Assembly (NCBI RefSeq): GCF_023721835.1
Contig: NZ_JAMKFE010000003.1
Coordinates: forward strand, 1-64,000
Direction of reading: 5' to 3'
DNA: 64,000 nucleotides
Source: Caldimonas mangrovi
GTDB taxonomy: Bacteria > Pseudomonadota > Gammaproteobacteria > Burkholderiales > Burkholderiaceae_C
This document shows positions 1 to 8,587 of this stretch, in pieces. The notes beneath the pieces were generated by a model. The model searched no databases and was not told where the DNA came from. It worked only from the letters and a program-made list of their open reading frames with translations. The position numbers and the translations under genes are program-made. Each line of letters opens with the position of its first letter. Position 1 is the stretch's first letter.

Positions 1-598
1 CGAGCCCGCCCAGGCCGATGCGGCCCAAAAGCACACCGCCGCGCAAGACGACAAGCTGCCGCACACCACCGACCCGGTGATCGCGATCAGCGCCAAGGCC
101 GGCTTCGCGCTCACCGCGGGGCAGGACCTCCACGTGGCCGCCGGCGAGATCGTGCACACCGCGGCCGGGCAGGACCTGCACCAGGCCATCGGCGGGCAGG
201 CCCGGCTGCACACCGGCCAGGCCATCGGCGTGCTGGCCGGGGCCATCGGGCCGGGCAGCGAGGCGGCAGGCACCGGACTGACGGTGATCGCCGCACAAGG
301 CGACGTCGACGTGCAGGCGCAGGCCGGGCCGATGCAACTGGCGGCCAAGCAACTGGTCGACGTGAAAAGCAAGGCCGCGCACATCGACTGGGCCGCGGCC
401 CAGCGCATCGTGCTCAGCACGGCAGGCGGCGCCAGCCTCACCCTCGACGCCGGCGGCATCGTCACCCAGTGCCCCGGCAAGATCACCGTGCAGGCCGGCA
501 AGAAGAGTTTTACCGGGCCGGGCAGCGCGTCCTACCCGATGCCGAACCTTCCGCGTGGGGAATTCGAGCTCGACGGCTCCTTCCCGTTCTCCGTCTAG
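1..598 (+). CDS. Type VI secretion VgrG spike protein, C-terminal part (5' end outside window)
   Basis: The reading frame is open from base 2, so the gene begins upstream of the window. The visible ~198 residues are the DUF2345-type C-terminal repeat region of a VgrG: alternating short beta repeats such as ISAKAGFALTAGQDLHVAAG and GQDLHQAIGGQARLHTGQ, ending in a Pro-rich tail (SYPMPNLPRGEF). VgrG trimers cap the T6SS Hcp tube and carry effectors fused or bound to this end. The effector gene follows 12 bp downstream, which fits a VgrG-cargo pair. The family call is firm; the N-terminal gp27/gp5-like part is not visible. Confidence 0.9.
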   Translation, partial: EPAQADAAQKHTAAQDDKLPHTTDPVIAISAKAGFALTAGQDLHVAAGEIVHTAAGQDLHQAIGGQARLHTGQAIGVLAGAIGPGSEAAGTGLTVIAAQGDVDVQAQAGPMQLAAKQLVDVKSKAAHIDWAAAQRIVLSTAGGASLTLDAGGIVTQCPGKITVQAGKKSFTGPGSASYPMPNLPRGEFELDGSFPFSV

Positions 599-610
599 CC
601 GCTTACGCCC

Positions 611-2908
611 ATGCTGATCAGCTACCCCATCCTCTCGGCCGCCGCCGTCCACGACGACGAAGACATCTACCTCGGCAACTTCACCGAAAGCCACTTGATT
701 GCGCATGAGGGCCGCTACCCGGTGTCCACCCTCAACACCGCTCAAGGCCCGATGCACCGCTGGCACGGCGGCGTGCATCTCTTCGGCGGCCGCGAGCCCA
801 TCCGCGCCATCGCAGACGGCACCGTCGTCGCTTATCGATTCGCCGCAGCGCATGAAACCTACGCAGGCCAGGGCGACTACGACACCAGTTTCGTGCTGCT
901 GCGCCACGAAACACAAACCGGCGAGAACACCACCGTGGTGTTCTATTCGTTGTACATGCACCTGGCCCATCGGGCGGCCCTGGCACCCGACCGCTTCCGC
1001 CAGCTGCCCGAGTGGCTGCGGCGTGCCCCGCCCGGCCCCGGCGTGCAGCGCCCCCAAGACCTGCGCGTGTGGCGCAAGGACGTGCTCGGCTACGCCGGGC
1101 AGCTGTATGGTGTCGAAGCAATGCACTTCGAGGTCTTCATGCTGGACGCCGACTTCAACCGCGTCTGGCGTGACAGCACGCGGGTGACGCAGGGGACCGG
1201 CGGCAATGACTGGTTCGGGGATGCGCACTTCGTGATTCCCGAGCGACAGCAGTTCCAGGAGCGTCACCACAACGGTGGCGTCAGTGGCGCCCATGGGATC
1301 TCGTTCAGTAGAACCGAGCGCTATGCGTTGCCGCTCGGTCAGACGGGACAGAACGCCGAGCGCTTGTACGTGAGCGTCAAACTGCAACACGGTCGGCGCA
1401 TTGCCACCACCTATCGGGCAGGAGCACAGGGCTTGTACGAGCAGGTCGGGGCCCCGGTGGTGCAGGACGACTACGAGTACGAGCTGTACCGGCTGGCCAC
1501 CGCGCTCTACCCCGACTGCCCCAGCGCCGGTTTCGAATGGCTGCGCTTCGGCCGCATGCTGGGCACCGACACCACCACGAACAATGCCAACTGGCAACTG
1601 GTCCGCTACAGCGAGGCAGCGGTGGGCTACATCGACCTAGCCGCCGCCGATATCGCCAAGCTCAGCGACGCGGACTTTCCGCATTGGCTGGGTTGGGAAA
1701 AGCGCGACGAGGGCCAGACCGCCCACGCGGCCGACGGGCTGTGCGACGACAGGCGCACGCTCGACTTGGTTCAGGCGGCGCAGGCCAGCGAGACCGCTGC
1801 GCGCAAGCTGCAGCATCTAGTGTGCAAGGCGCCGACCGAGTGGGACGACTCTGACCTTGCGACTCGATACGCCCGGCTGCGCGAACCCGGTCAGCCGCTG
1901 CAGAGCGAGGCCAGCTGGAGCGCATTTCAGGATCACGTTTCCAAGCTCGCGTTTTGGCCGCAGACGGGTATATCCGACCGCTCTGTCTGGCATTTCCATC
2001 CTCTGTGGTTCATCAGGCATTTCAGGCGGTGTGCTTGGCTTGCGCGCCACGAGTTTCGGCAACTGCAGCCCACACACGCCGTTCGGACTGGCTCACGAAA
2101 CGGTCGTCCAATGGTGTATTGGGAGCCGGTGGCTGCTATGGGCACGGGCGTTAGCAGCGTCCCAGTCCGCTATCTCATCCCATTGAACAGGATGATGCGA
2201 AAGTACGGTGTCACGACAGGAAAGCGGCAAGCTTGCTTTTTCGGCAATTCGATTCAAGAAACGAGTTGGATCAGCGCTCTGCAGGAGGGAAGTGGCAGTA
2301 GTCTATGGTACGCGCCCTGGTTTGGAAGAGGGTTCCTCCAGCTCACCAATCCGATGAACTACTGTGGCTATTGGGATTGGCGCGGACGTGCTGTTCCTAG
2401 CACGCTGCAGGTTGCGCTGCAGCGTGCTTATAGCGCTATTGAGAACACCCGACCCCGCTCAGCAAGGTCCAACGGGACTCTGCAGGACACTCATTTCCCT
2501 GCTCTTACGCAGCAGATGGTTATTTGGCGTGACGATGTATTGGGCTCCAGGGCACCTAACCCCACCGCCGAGCAGCTGCTTGCGCCAGCCGACACCGCCG
2601 GCTTCTACTGGGTGTCCTTGCGGATGGCCCGCTATGCGGATGAACCTCATGTGATCGAAAGAGTCGCGATTGCAACCGATCAAGGGCAGAAGGTCTACTA
2701 TCGCAGTCCCGCATTCTGGCGCGCCAGCGCGGCCGTAAACCTTCCTGGCTCGCTTCACAACACCTACAGCAGAGCGCTCAATGGCTTTGACTCTCGGTGT
2801 TGTGCGTACGGTGTTGCTCTTGCTGTACTCACTGACCTGCAGTTGCCTGATGCGCGAGGTCGGCAAGTGCTTTGGTATCCCGAAGGCTACAGCGTTCGTC
2901 GCCCATGA
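611..2908 (+). CDS. Putative T6SS effector: M23-like peptidase/amidase plus GH19/lysozyme-like domain
   Basis: 765 residues with no signal peptide, as expected for cargo loaded on VgrG. Residues ~45-180 resemble a LytM/M23 zinc peptidase: WHGGVHLFGG (His52, His56), YSLYMHLAH (His117) and AMHFEVF (His172), although the usual HxH has Ala at its first position. Residues ~540-595 resemble a GH19 chitinase/endolysin core: NSIQETSW (Glu near 549) and GRGFLQLTNPMNY. The layout recalls the dual amidase/lysozyme effector TseP of Aeromonas, which is a comparison from memory and not an alignment. The gene overlaps the next one by ATGA, as effector-immunity pairs often do. Base composition drops sharply around 1930-2100, so the C-terminal half may have been acquired separately. 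Catalytic activity is inferred. Confidence 0.72.
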   Translation: MLISYPILSAAAVHDDEDIYLGNFTESHLIAHEGRYPVSTLNTAQGPMHRWHGGVHLFGGREPIRAIADGTVVAYRFAAAHETYAGQGDYDTSFVLLRHETQTGENTTVVFYSLYMHLAHRAALAPDRFRQLPEWLRRAPPGPGVQRPQDLRVWRKDVLGYAGQLYGVEAMHFEVFMLDADFNRVWRDSTRVTQGTGGNDWFGDAHFVIPERQQFQERHHNGGVSGAHGISFSRTERYALPLGQTGQNAERLYVSVKLQHGRRIATTYRAGAQGLYEQVGAPVVQDDYEYELYRLATALYPDCPSAGFEWLRFGRMLGTDTTTNNANWQLVRYSEAAVGYIDLAAADIAKLSDADFPHWLGWEKRDEGQTAHAADGLCDDRRTLDLVQAAQASETAARKLQHLVCKAPTEWDDSDLATRYARLREPGQPLQSEASWSAFQDHVSKLAFWPQTGISDRSVWHFHPLWFIRHFRRCAWLARHEFRQLQPTHAVRTGSRNGRPMVYWEPVAAMGTGVSSVPVRYLIPLNRMMRKYGVTTGKRQACFFGNSIQETSWISALQEGSGSSLWYAPWFGRGFLQLTNPMNYCGYWDWRGRAVPSTLQVALQRAYSAIENTRPRSARSNGTLQDTHFPALTQQMVIWRDDVLGSRAPNPTAEQLLAPADTAGFYWVSLRMARYADEPHVIERVAIATDQGQKVYYRSPAFWRASAAVNLPGSLHNTYSRALNGFDSRCCAYGVALAVLTDLQLPDARGRQVLWYPEGYSVRRP

Positions 2909-3627
2909 TCATGATCAGAATCAATCATCTGCTTTTTGGTGTCGTTCCCCTCTGCTGGATTTCAATCGGTGCTGCTATCGGCGCCGGCGGACTGCCTCCG
3001 GCCCCTCTCCGCGAATCAGGCACGGCACCCGAGAGTCGAGTGCGCGAGTTGCATCTCAAAGATTATTCTGAGATTGGAGTGAAGCATTCTGTGCCCTGTG
3101 ATTTTCGATACACCGATAAGTATTTCGGATACCTAGATGACGAGACGTACTACCGCAAGGGCAAGCTGCCATTCCAGTCGGCCTGCTACGATGCAGCTTC
3201 GGCGGAAGTGCTGGGCGATGCCCCTGTTCGCTTTGATGCAAGCAGAAACGAATGGGTGCGCGATATAAGCGTGGCATTGAAAAGATGGGCGTCGGGCGGG
3301 GAGCTCCGACCTGAGCAATTGAAGTCGATCACCGCCTCAATTCGTACTTATCCACTGAATAATGTAAATGCTCGTGGCTTCGCGTACACCGAAGATAGTT
3401 GGACGGGAGATGAGCGAAGTCGCGTGCGCCGTTTGCAGTACTGCCTTTTCCGAGAAGGAGTAGCTCTTTGCGGTGCGGGCGATATGGGATATTTGACGAG
3501 TGGGGAGGAAAAAGAAATGACAAGATACACCTTAGACATTCTCCGCAGCATCGAGTTCTTGCCGAAGCGTAACGACGCGAGCAGCTTGCCAAGTGGCCCT
3601 GCGCAGGAGCCTCAAATCAGGAATTGA
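2905..3627 (+). CDS. Exported protein of unknown fold, candidate immunity protein to the upstream effector
   Basis: 240 residues. I chose the ATG at 2905 because it overlaps the effector stop (ATGA) and is followed at once by a signal-like hydrophobic stretch (HLLFGVVPLCWISIGAAIGA), giving a periplasmic or membrane-tethered protein. That is where an inhibitor of a peptidoglycan-degrading effector must act. Four Cys residues lie in the mature part (CDF, ACYD, YCLF, LCGAG), enough for two disulfides. I recognise no family. The gene is much poorer in GC than the genome (25 of the 60 bases from 3061 are G or C), which suggests recent transfer. Immunity is inferred only from position, coupling and location. 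Confidence 0.6.
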   Translation: MIMIRINHLLFGVVPLCWISIGAAIGAGGLPPAPLRESGTAPESRVRELHLKDYSEIGVKHSVPCDFRYTDKYFGYLDDETYYRKGKLPFQSACYDAASAEVLGDAPVRFDASRNEWVRDISVALKRWASGGELRPEQLKSITASIRTYPLNNVNARGFAYTEDSWTGDERSRVRRLQYCLFREGVALCGAGDMGYLTSGEEKEMTRYTLDILRSIEFLPKRNDASSLPSGPAQEPQIRN

Positions 3628-3629
3628 GG

Positions 3630-5282
3630 ATGCTTCGTCGTTTGTCTCCCATCGATCGATCGCGACAGTGGCACTTTTACATGAAACGATGGACGACATT
3701 TTGGTTTTCGTTGGTCTTATATGCGGCCGTACTCCCATCCACTGGTTCAGCGGTTCGATCTGACAAATATGAGGAGAATCAGAAACTCATCCGATGGATC
3801 TATTCTGAGAACCGGTGCGATCTGGCGTTGCCCATCCTGCAAAAGCGGGGAGCTTCGGTGTCGAAAGCACAAGATCATTCGTTTGAAGTCTCGAGTATGG
3901 GAACTTGCCTGGTCCGTATGGGGAAGGTTGCGCAAGCGTTGCCCTGGCTTGTTGCCACGAGCGAGCTGAAAGGGCATGAACTGATCACCGTCCGCCAAAA
4001 CGCCTTCAAGGAATTGGCCGTGCTCTATGCCAAGGGGGATGGTGTACATCAGGATGTCGAGAAGGCAGTCGTCCTCTACCTGAAGGCCGGGGCGCACCGA
4101 GAGGCGGCCGAGTTGATGCTGGCCGGCACATGGGATAGCACAGAGACGATTCAACTTCTACTCGACAATGGAGGCCCAGCAGGCACTTTGCGGCTGGCGC
4201 AGTGGCTGCTAGAGCGTCAGGACGTGCACGCTGCGGAACGGGCACTCTGGAGAACGCTTGGCGCCCCGGGGTATCGAAGCAAGGAAGACACGGCTGCGCA
4301 AGAAACAGCTCGGATCATGCTGGCTCGCAGCCACCTTCGCACCGGCCGGACAGACGGTTTGCTAACAGCGCTTCTTCTCCTGCAGCGAGGGGGGGATGAA
4401 TCGCAGGAGCTGCTCGATACAGCAGAAACGGAAATCCCCTGGGACCTTGTCCTGGCTGGGGCTGACGCGGACCGGGCAGAACCGCGTCCGGTGGAACGTC
4501 GGAAAGAGCACGCAGAACACTTGATACAAAGAGCCTCACTGCATGTACCACCCGATCTTTTGGCGTGGCAGCTCTGGCGAGGTGGGCATCTGGCCGAGTT
4601 GTCGCATCTTTCGGGCAAACGCGCGGACGAATGGTTGCTGATCGCGCAACCTGGGGTGCGAAGCAGTGCGTTGCGCAATCTACCGAATGCCAATGATCAA
4701 GCACAACTGCGAGTTGCCCTGTTGCGCATCTCTCTGCCGGCCGAGGGGGACACCACGGCACGGGTCCGAGTCACAGTACTGGCCAAGGTCGATGTGCAGG
4801 ACATCATCGATGAATGTGTCGTTCCACCTCAGGATGATGAAGTGAACGACGGCTATGCAGTCGAATATGACCAAGTGGGCCGGTCGCCGATGTGGCGCAA
4901 CGTTGGTGGCCGCAGGGCGTTGGAGGTCGAACTGCATCGGTTCGAGGGATTCTCGGGAGGCGGCAGCGGTCACCAGGCAACTGCATGGCTGTGGCCGCAC
5001 GAAGGCCGGCTGGAGTTGCTCGCCTGCGGGTTGACGCGCCGCTCCGTCAGCATGGCGGGGAACCAGCGTCCCGACGGCTCGCAGATGCATCACGAATATC
5101 TGGAAGAGTGGGAACTCGTCGCTGGTGGCAAGCCAACAGCCGGGTGGCCGCAAGTGAAGCTCGTGTCGGTCGCAAAACCGAGAAAGACAGTTGCCGCCTG
5201 GCAATGGGACGAACAAGCCGGCCGGTACCTGCTGAAGGCGGGGCATCATCGGTGGCAACAAGGGGCAAAGGCCTCTCGATAG
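3630..5282 (+). CDS. Exported Sel1-repeat-like protein, second gene downstream of the effector
   Basis: 550 residues from the ATG at 3630, which has a ribosome site (aggaatt) just upstream. A second ATG at 3681 would give a more standard signal peptide (MKRWTTFWFSLVLYAAVLP...STGSA), so the mature protein is periplasmic either way. Residues ~130-165 contain a clear Sel1/TPR-type unit (ELAVLYAKGDGVHQDVEKAV), followed by further helical pairs; the C-terminal ~180 residues are unassigned. Sel1-repeat proteins are frequent neighbours of VgrG cargo genes and can serve as immunity or adaptor proteins. It may be a second immunity protein or an accessory factor; the sequence does not decide. Confidence 0.6.
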   Translation: MLRRLSPIDRSRQWHFYMKRWTTFWFSLVLYAAVLPSTGSAVRSDKYEENQKLIRWIYSENRCDLALPILQKRGASVSKAQDHSFEVSSMGTCLVRMGKVAQALPWLVATSELKGHELITVRQNAFKELAVLYAKGDGVHQDVEKAVVLYLKAGAHREAAELMLAGTWDSTETIQLLLDNGGPAGTLRLAQWLLERQDVHAAERALWRTLGAPGYRSKEDTAAQETARIMLARSHLRTGRTDGLLTALLLLQRGGDESQELLDTAETEIPWDLVLAGADADRAEPRPVERRKEHAEHLIQRASLHVPPDLLAWQLWRGGHLAELSHLSGKRADEWLLIAQPGVRSSALRNLPNANDQAQLRVALLRISLPAEGDTTARVRVTVLAKVDVQDIIDECVVPPQDDEVNDGYAVEYDQVGRSPMWRNVGGRRALEVELHRFEGFSGGGSGHQATAWLWPHEGRLELLACGLTRRSVSMAGNQRPDGSQMHHEYLEEWELVAGGKPTAGWPQVKLVSVAKPRKTVAAWQWDEQAGRYLLKAGHHRWQQGAKASR

Positions 5283-5441
5283 GCCGACGTGCTACAGGTA
5301 TGCCGCGGGGCACTGGGCCATGCCCACGCCGTCATCAGGGGTGGCGGCCACGAGCGCTGCCGGCGCACCGCAGAATGACCCGGTCCGCGCACGCCCCGCG
5401 TGTGCACGTTTGTTGTTGTTGCATTCCGACCGGAGGACTTC

Positions 5442-5678
5442 ATGGACAAGAAGCTGCATCTCCTCGAATCCTTCACGGCCAAGGGCAGTGACGGCGCGAT
5501 CTACAAGGTGTGCGGGTACGAGCACCTGGTGCGCGATGAGTCGCTGATGGGGGCCGACGAACACTGGGAGCCGACCGGCCTGGCCGAATACCGTCTCGAC
5601 GACGGGCAGCGCATCGAAGTGTCGCGCGACGGCTCGATGCGGGTGGCGGGCACGGGCGTGCAACTGCAGCGCCACTGA
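5442..5678 (+). CDS. Small hypothetical protein, 78 aa
   Basis: The ATG at 5442 is preceded by a good ribosome site (cggaggact). The product begins MDKKLHLLESFTAKGSDG and looks like a small soluble mostly-beta protein, with regular strands around GLAEYRLDDGQRIEVSRDG. There is no signal peptide, Cys cluster or recognised family. It stands alone between the T6SS cargo genes and another small gene, with about 160 bp of non-coding DNA upstream. Codon use is typical of the high-GC background, supporting a real gene. Function unknown. Confidence 0.6.
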   Translation: MDKKLHLLESFTAKGSDGAIYKVCGYEHLVRDESLMGADEHWEPTGLAEYRLDDGQRIEVSRDGSMRVAGTGVQLQRH

Positions 5679-5804
5679 GCACCCACCCTGCCTTTTCCCG
5701 TTTCTTCTCTTCGGCGCGTGGTGCGCAGCCGCGCACCGTTCGTCGCTGCACCGGCATGCGTGTTGCCTGCCTGAGCCCAAGTCCGTTCGACACGAGGAAG
5801 CCAG

Positions 5805-6062
5805 ATGCCCAATGCCGCCAACGCGGGATCCCCCGAAGAACTGCAGGAAATCTACCAACTGTTGAAAAAAGGACTAGGGCATGAACGGGTGAACGACGAC
5901 AACGTCTTCGCCCTGATCGATCTGGCCTCGCGCTACGGCAACACCGACCTGGAGGCGCTGCTGCGCGAATGGCAGGCGCCGTGCAGCGACGGCTCCGAGG
6001 GGGTGCCGAGCACGATCCCGCCGACGCGCGGCTTCAACCGCGAGCACGTGAAGCGGCGTTAG
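5805..6062 (+). CDS. Small hypothetical protein, 85 aa
   Basis: An ATG at 5805 follows a purine-rich ribosome site (gaggaagccag). The product is predicted helical (SPEELQEIYQLLKKGLGHE, FALIDLASRYGNTDLEALL) with a basic tail (FNREHVKRR). No transmembrane segment or known motif is visible. It lies 126 bp after the previous small gene and converges on queD 33 bp away. Function unknown; coding potential rests on start context and amino-acid composition. Confidence 0.55.
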   Translation: MPNAANAGSPEELQEIYQLLKKGLGHERVNDDNVFALIDLASRYGNTDLEALLREWQAPCSDGSEGVPSTIPPTRGFNREHVKRR

Positions 6063-6095
6063 CGGGCCGCCGTCGGCCGCTGGCCGGCGTGTCCT

Positions 6096-6479
6096 TCAGG
6101 GGCGCGGGGACAGCGTCAGCGTGCAGCTGTCGCCCGAGGCCTCGCGCCACACCTTGACCCACGCCAGCCGCGGCACGGTGGTCGACAGGCGCTGTGCGAT
6201 GTAGGTGCACAGGCCTTCGAGCGTCGGCCGTTCCAGGCCCGGCACTTCGTCGAGCAGGTGGTGGTCGAGCGCGTCGCGCAGCGGCTCGAGCGCGCGGCGC
6301 AGGTAGCCCAGGTCCATCACCATGCCGGTGGCCGGGTCGGGTTGGCCGCGCACGGCCACTTCGGCCAGGTAGGTGTGGCCGTGCACGCGCCGGCTGGGCG
6401 CGGCGTCGACCGTGCGTTGCAGGGTGTGGGCGGCCTCGAAATAGAAGCGCTGGGTCAGTTCGTACTGCTGCATGGTCAT
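6096..6479 (-). CDS. queD: 6-carboxy-5,6,7,8-tetrahydropterin synthase
   Basis: 127 residues. QueD converts dihydroneopterin triphosphate to 6-carboxytetrahydropterin in queuosine/7-deazaguanine synthesis. The zinc ligands are visible as FEAAHTLQ (His18) and HGHTY (His33, His35), with a later DALDHHLLDE motif and a C-terminal glutamate-containing segment. The catalytic Cys found before HGH in E. coli QueD is Ser here (PSRRVHGH). I recall the same SRR-HGH form in other Burkholderiales. The ATG overlaps the stop of queE (ATGA), so the two are translated together. The start at 6479 is set by that overlap. Confidence 0.92.
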   Translation of the reverse strand: MTMQQYELTQRFYFEAAHTLQRTVDAAPSRRVHGHTYLAEVAVRGQPDPATGMVMDLGYLRRALEPLRDALDHHLLDEVPGLERPTLEGLCTYIAQRLSTTVPRLAWVKVWREASGDSCTLTLSPRP

Positions 6480-7111
6480 CGGATGTCGAGCACCTTGTGC
6501 GTCTGCACGCTCAGGCGCCAGCGTGGGTCGTGCAGGCAGCGGTCGATGGCCCATTGCGTGTTGCGCTTGGCATCGGGGCCGTCCATGGGCTGCAGGAAGT
6601 GATGGGCGAAATCCAGCGTGGCCAGCGCGTCGAGGTCCAGGCCTTCCTGCGGCACCACGACCTTGAGTTCCTGGCCGCGCGTCTGCTGCAGCGGTGCACC
6701 GGCCTTGGGGCTGACGCAGATCCAGTCGATGCCGGCCGGCGCGGCAAGGGTGCCGTTGGTCTCGACGGCGATCTCGAAGCCCCGCCCGTGCAGCGCGTCG
6801 ACGAGGGCGTCGTCGACCTGCAGCAGCGGTTCGCCGCCGGTCAGCACGGTCAGCGGGCGCCCCGGCCGGCCGGCGGGCCATTGCGCGGCAATCCTGTCGG
6901 CCAGTTGCGCGGCGTCGGCATAGCGGCCGCCGAGCGTGCCGTCGGTGCCGACGAAATCGGTATCGCAGAAGCGGCACACGGCCCGCTCGCGGTCGGCCTC
7001 GCGCCCGCTCCACAGGTTGCAGCCTGCAAAACGACAGAACACGGCCGGGCGCCCGGCATTGGCACCTTCGCCTTGCAGGGTGTAGAAGATTTCCTTGATC
7101 TGGTAGGCCAC
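6476..7111 (-). CDS. queE: 7-carboxy-7-deazaguanine synthase (radical SAM)
   Basis: 211 residues from a GTG at 7111 preceded by caggagcgcagt; the open frame upstream lacks family similarity. QueE rearranges 6-carboxytetrahydropterin to 7-carboxy-7-deazaguanine using SAM and a 4Fe-4S cluster. The cluster Cys residues are 31, 46 and 49 in a CX14CX2C arrangement, the atypical spacing reported for Burkholderia multivorans QueE and unlike the usual CX3CX2C. LTGGEPLLQ is the SAM-binding GGE motif and the N-terminal FYTLQGEGANAG is typical of the family. The gene is first in a two-gene operon with queD, divergent from the DUF427 gene. Confidence 0.95.
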   Translation of the reverse strand: MAYQIKEIFYTLQGEGANAGRPAVFCRFAGCNLWSGREADRERAVCRFCDTDFVGTDGTLGGRYADAAQLADRIAAQWPAGRPGRPLTVLTGGEPLLQVDDALVDALHGRGFEIAVETNGTLAAPAGIDWICVSPKAGAPLQQTRGQELKVVVPQEGLDLDALATLDFAHHFLQPMDGPDAKRNTQWAIDRCLHDPRWRLSVQTHKVLDIR

Positions 7112-7211
7112 ACTGCGCTCCTGGCGGCGGCATCCGCTGCCGCCGTGCCCCGCGCATCGCGAGGCGAACCCGATATTGTCGCTGCCCCAGCCCACCCAGG
7201 AGTCCCCCGCC

Positions 7212-7493
7212 ATGAAAGCCATCTGGAATGACACCGTGATCGCCGAGAGCGACGACACCGTCGTCGTCGAAGGCAACCACTACTTCCCCGAGTCGTCGGT
7301 GAAACGCGACTACCTGATGCCCAGCAACACCCGGACGACGTGTTCGTGGAAGGGCACGGCGCAGTACTACAACCTGCTGGTCGACGGCAACGCCAACCCG
7401 GACGCGGTCTGGTACTACGCGGAGCCGAAGGAGGCCGCGGCACAGATCAAGGGCCGCGTGGCGTTCTGGAACGGGGTGCAGGTGGTCGAGTGA
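7212..7493 (+). CDS. DUF427 domain protein
   Basis: 93 residues from the ATG at 7212 (ribosome site caggagtcccccgcc). The whole protein is a DUF427 domain: MKAIWNDTVIAESDDTVVVE, NHYFPESSVK, TTCSWKGTAQYY and YYAEPKEAA are characteristic blocks. These small beta-rich proteins are often called nucleotidyltransferase-like, but their reaction is not established. It is divergent from queE with about 100 bp between starts and probably has its own promoter there. Family assignment is strong; role is unknown. Confidence 0.88.
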   Translation: MKAIWNDTVIAESDDTVVVEGNHYFPESSVKRDYLMPSNTRTTCSWKGTAQYYNLLVDGNANPDAVWYYAEPKEAAAQIKGRVAFWNGVQVVE

Positions 7494-7609
7494 ATGGCCT
7501 GCTATCAATAAATTCGTTTGAAGACAGCAGAAGAAACGATTTCCTTTATTCGTGCGCCGTCCCTAGCATCCGGGTCTGACCCCCAACAGACCTGCGAGAG
7601 GAGACGGCG

Positions 7610-8587
7610 ATGAAGAAGTGGCTGGTACGCGGTGCCGCGGTGCTTGCCGGGACGGTGACGGTGCTGGTGGCGGCGCTGGCGCTGATGCCGGTGCTGGAGG
7701 GGCCGCTCGACGAGCCGGCCTACGCCGCGCCCCCCTTGCCGGGCGGGTGGCCCGACGCGCGGCCGCCGCAGGCGCTGGCGTACTCGCTGATCCACACGTC
7801 GACCACCCAGGCCACGCCCGAAGCGCTGGTGGTGGCCGGCGGACGCTGGGGCACCGAACGCCGGCCGCTGCACGCGGCCGTGCTGGTGCGTCACCCGCAG
7901 GGCAGCTTCCTGTTCGACACGGGGCTGGGCCGCCGGGTCGCCGAGCAGTTCGCGGTGAACTCGGCCTTCCACCGCCAGTTCTTCGCGTATGAAGGGCTGG
8001 CGCCGGCGGCCGACCAACTGGCGGCACATGGGGTGCCGGTCGGCGAGATCCGGCGCATCATCCCGTCGCACATGCATTGGGACCACGTCAGCGGCCTGAA
8101 GGACTTTCCGGACGCCGAGGTGTGGGTCGGCGCCGAGGAACTGGAGCATGCGCGCCACGGCCAACCGCCGGGCTTCATCGCGAGCCAGTTCGACGGCGAC
8201 GTCCGCTGGCGGTTGTTCGAGTTCGACGGCCCCGCGTACATGGGCTATCCGGCCAGCCTCGACCTGTTCGGCGACGGCTCGGCGGTGCTGGTGCCGATGC
8301 AGGGCCACACGGCCGGCCAGGTGGGCCTGTTCCTGGCGCTGCCGTCGGGCCAACGGCTGTTCTTCATCGGTGACACGACCTGGGCGCTGGAAGGGGTCAC
8401 GGCTCCTGCCGAGCGGCCGTGGCTGGTGCGGCGCTTGTCGAACGTCGACCACGACGAGGCGCGCAACCGCGCCGCCATCGTCCATGTGCACCGGTTGATG
8501 CGGGCCTTCCCCGAGCTGGTGGTGGTGCCCGCGCACGACGAGCGGGTGGCGGCCCGGCTGCCGCGCTTTCCGGCCTTCGCGCGATGA
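7610..8587 (+). CDS. Metallo-beta-lactamase-fold hydrolase with N-terminal membrane anchor or signal
   Basis: 325 residues. A hydrophobic N terminus (RGAAVLAGTVTVLVAALALM) indicates export or anchoring. The di-zinc motif HMHWDH is present (His154, His156, Asp158, His159), followed by PMQGHTAGQVG and FFIGDTTWALEG, which carry the later His and Asp ligands. The arrangement resembles lactonase/quorum-quenching-type MBL proteins, but the substrate cannot be read from sequence. A LysR gene overlaps its stop codon (ATGA), so enzyme and regulator are co-expressed. An AT-rich stretch at 7500-7560 upstream is the likely promoter region. Confidence 0.85.
   Translation: MKKWLVRGAAVLAGTVTVLVAALALMPVLEGPLDEPAYAAPPLPGGWPDARPPQALAYSLIHTSTTQATPEALVVAGGRWGTERRPLHAAVLVRHPQGSFLFDTGLGRRVAEQFAVNSAFHRQFFAYEGLAPAADQLAAHGVPVGEIRRIIPSHMHWDHVSGLKDFPDAEVWVGAEELEHARHGQPPGFIASQFDGDVRWRLFEFDGPAYMGYPASLDLFGDGSAVLVPMQGHTAGQVGLFLALPSGQRLFFIGDTTWALEGVTAPAERPWLVRRLSNVDHDEARNRAAIVHVHRLMRAFPELVVVPAHDERVAARLPRFPAFAR

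Noticed and set aside
6096-7508. Long leftward open frame covering queD and most of queE in another frame
   Set aside because: Only its last 127 codons have family similarity (QueD); the upstream part is the antisense/alternate frame of queE and has low-complexity Arg/Ala-rich composition.
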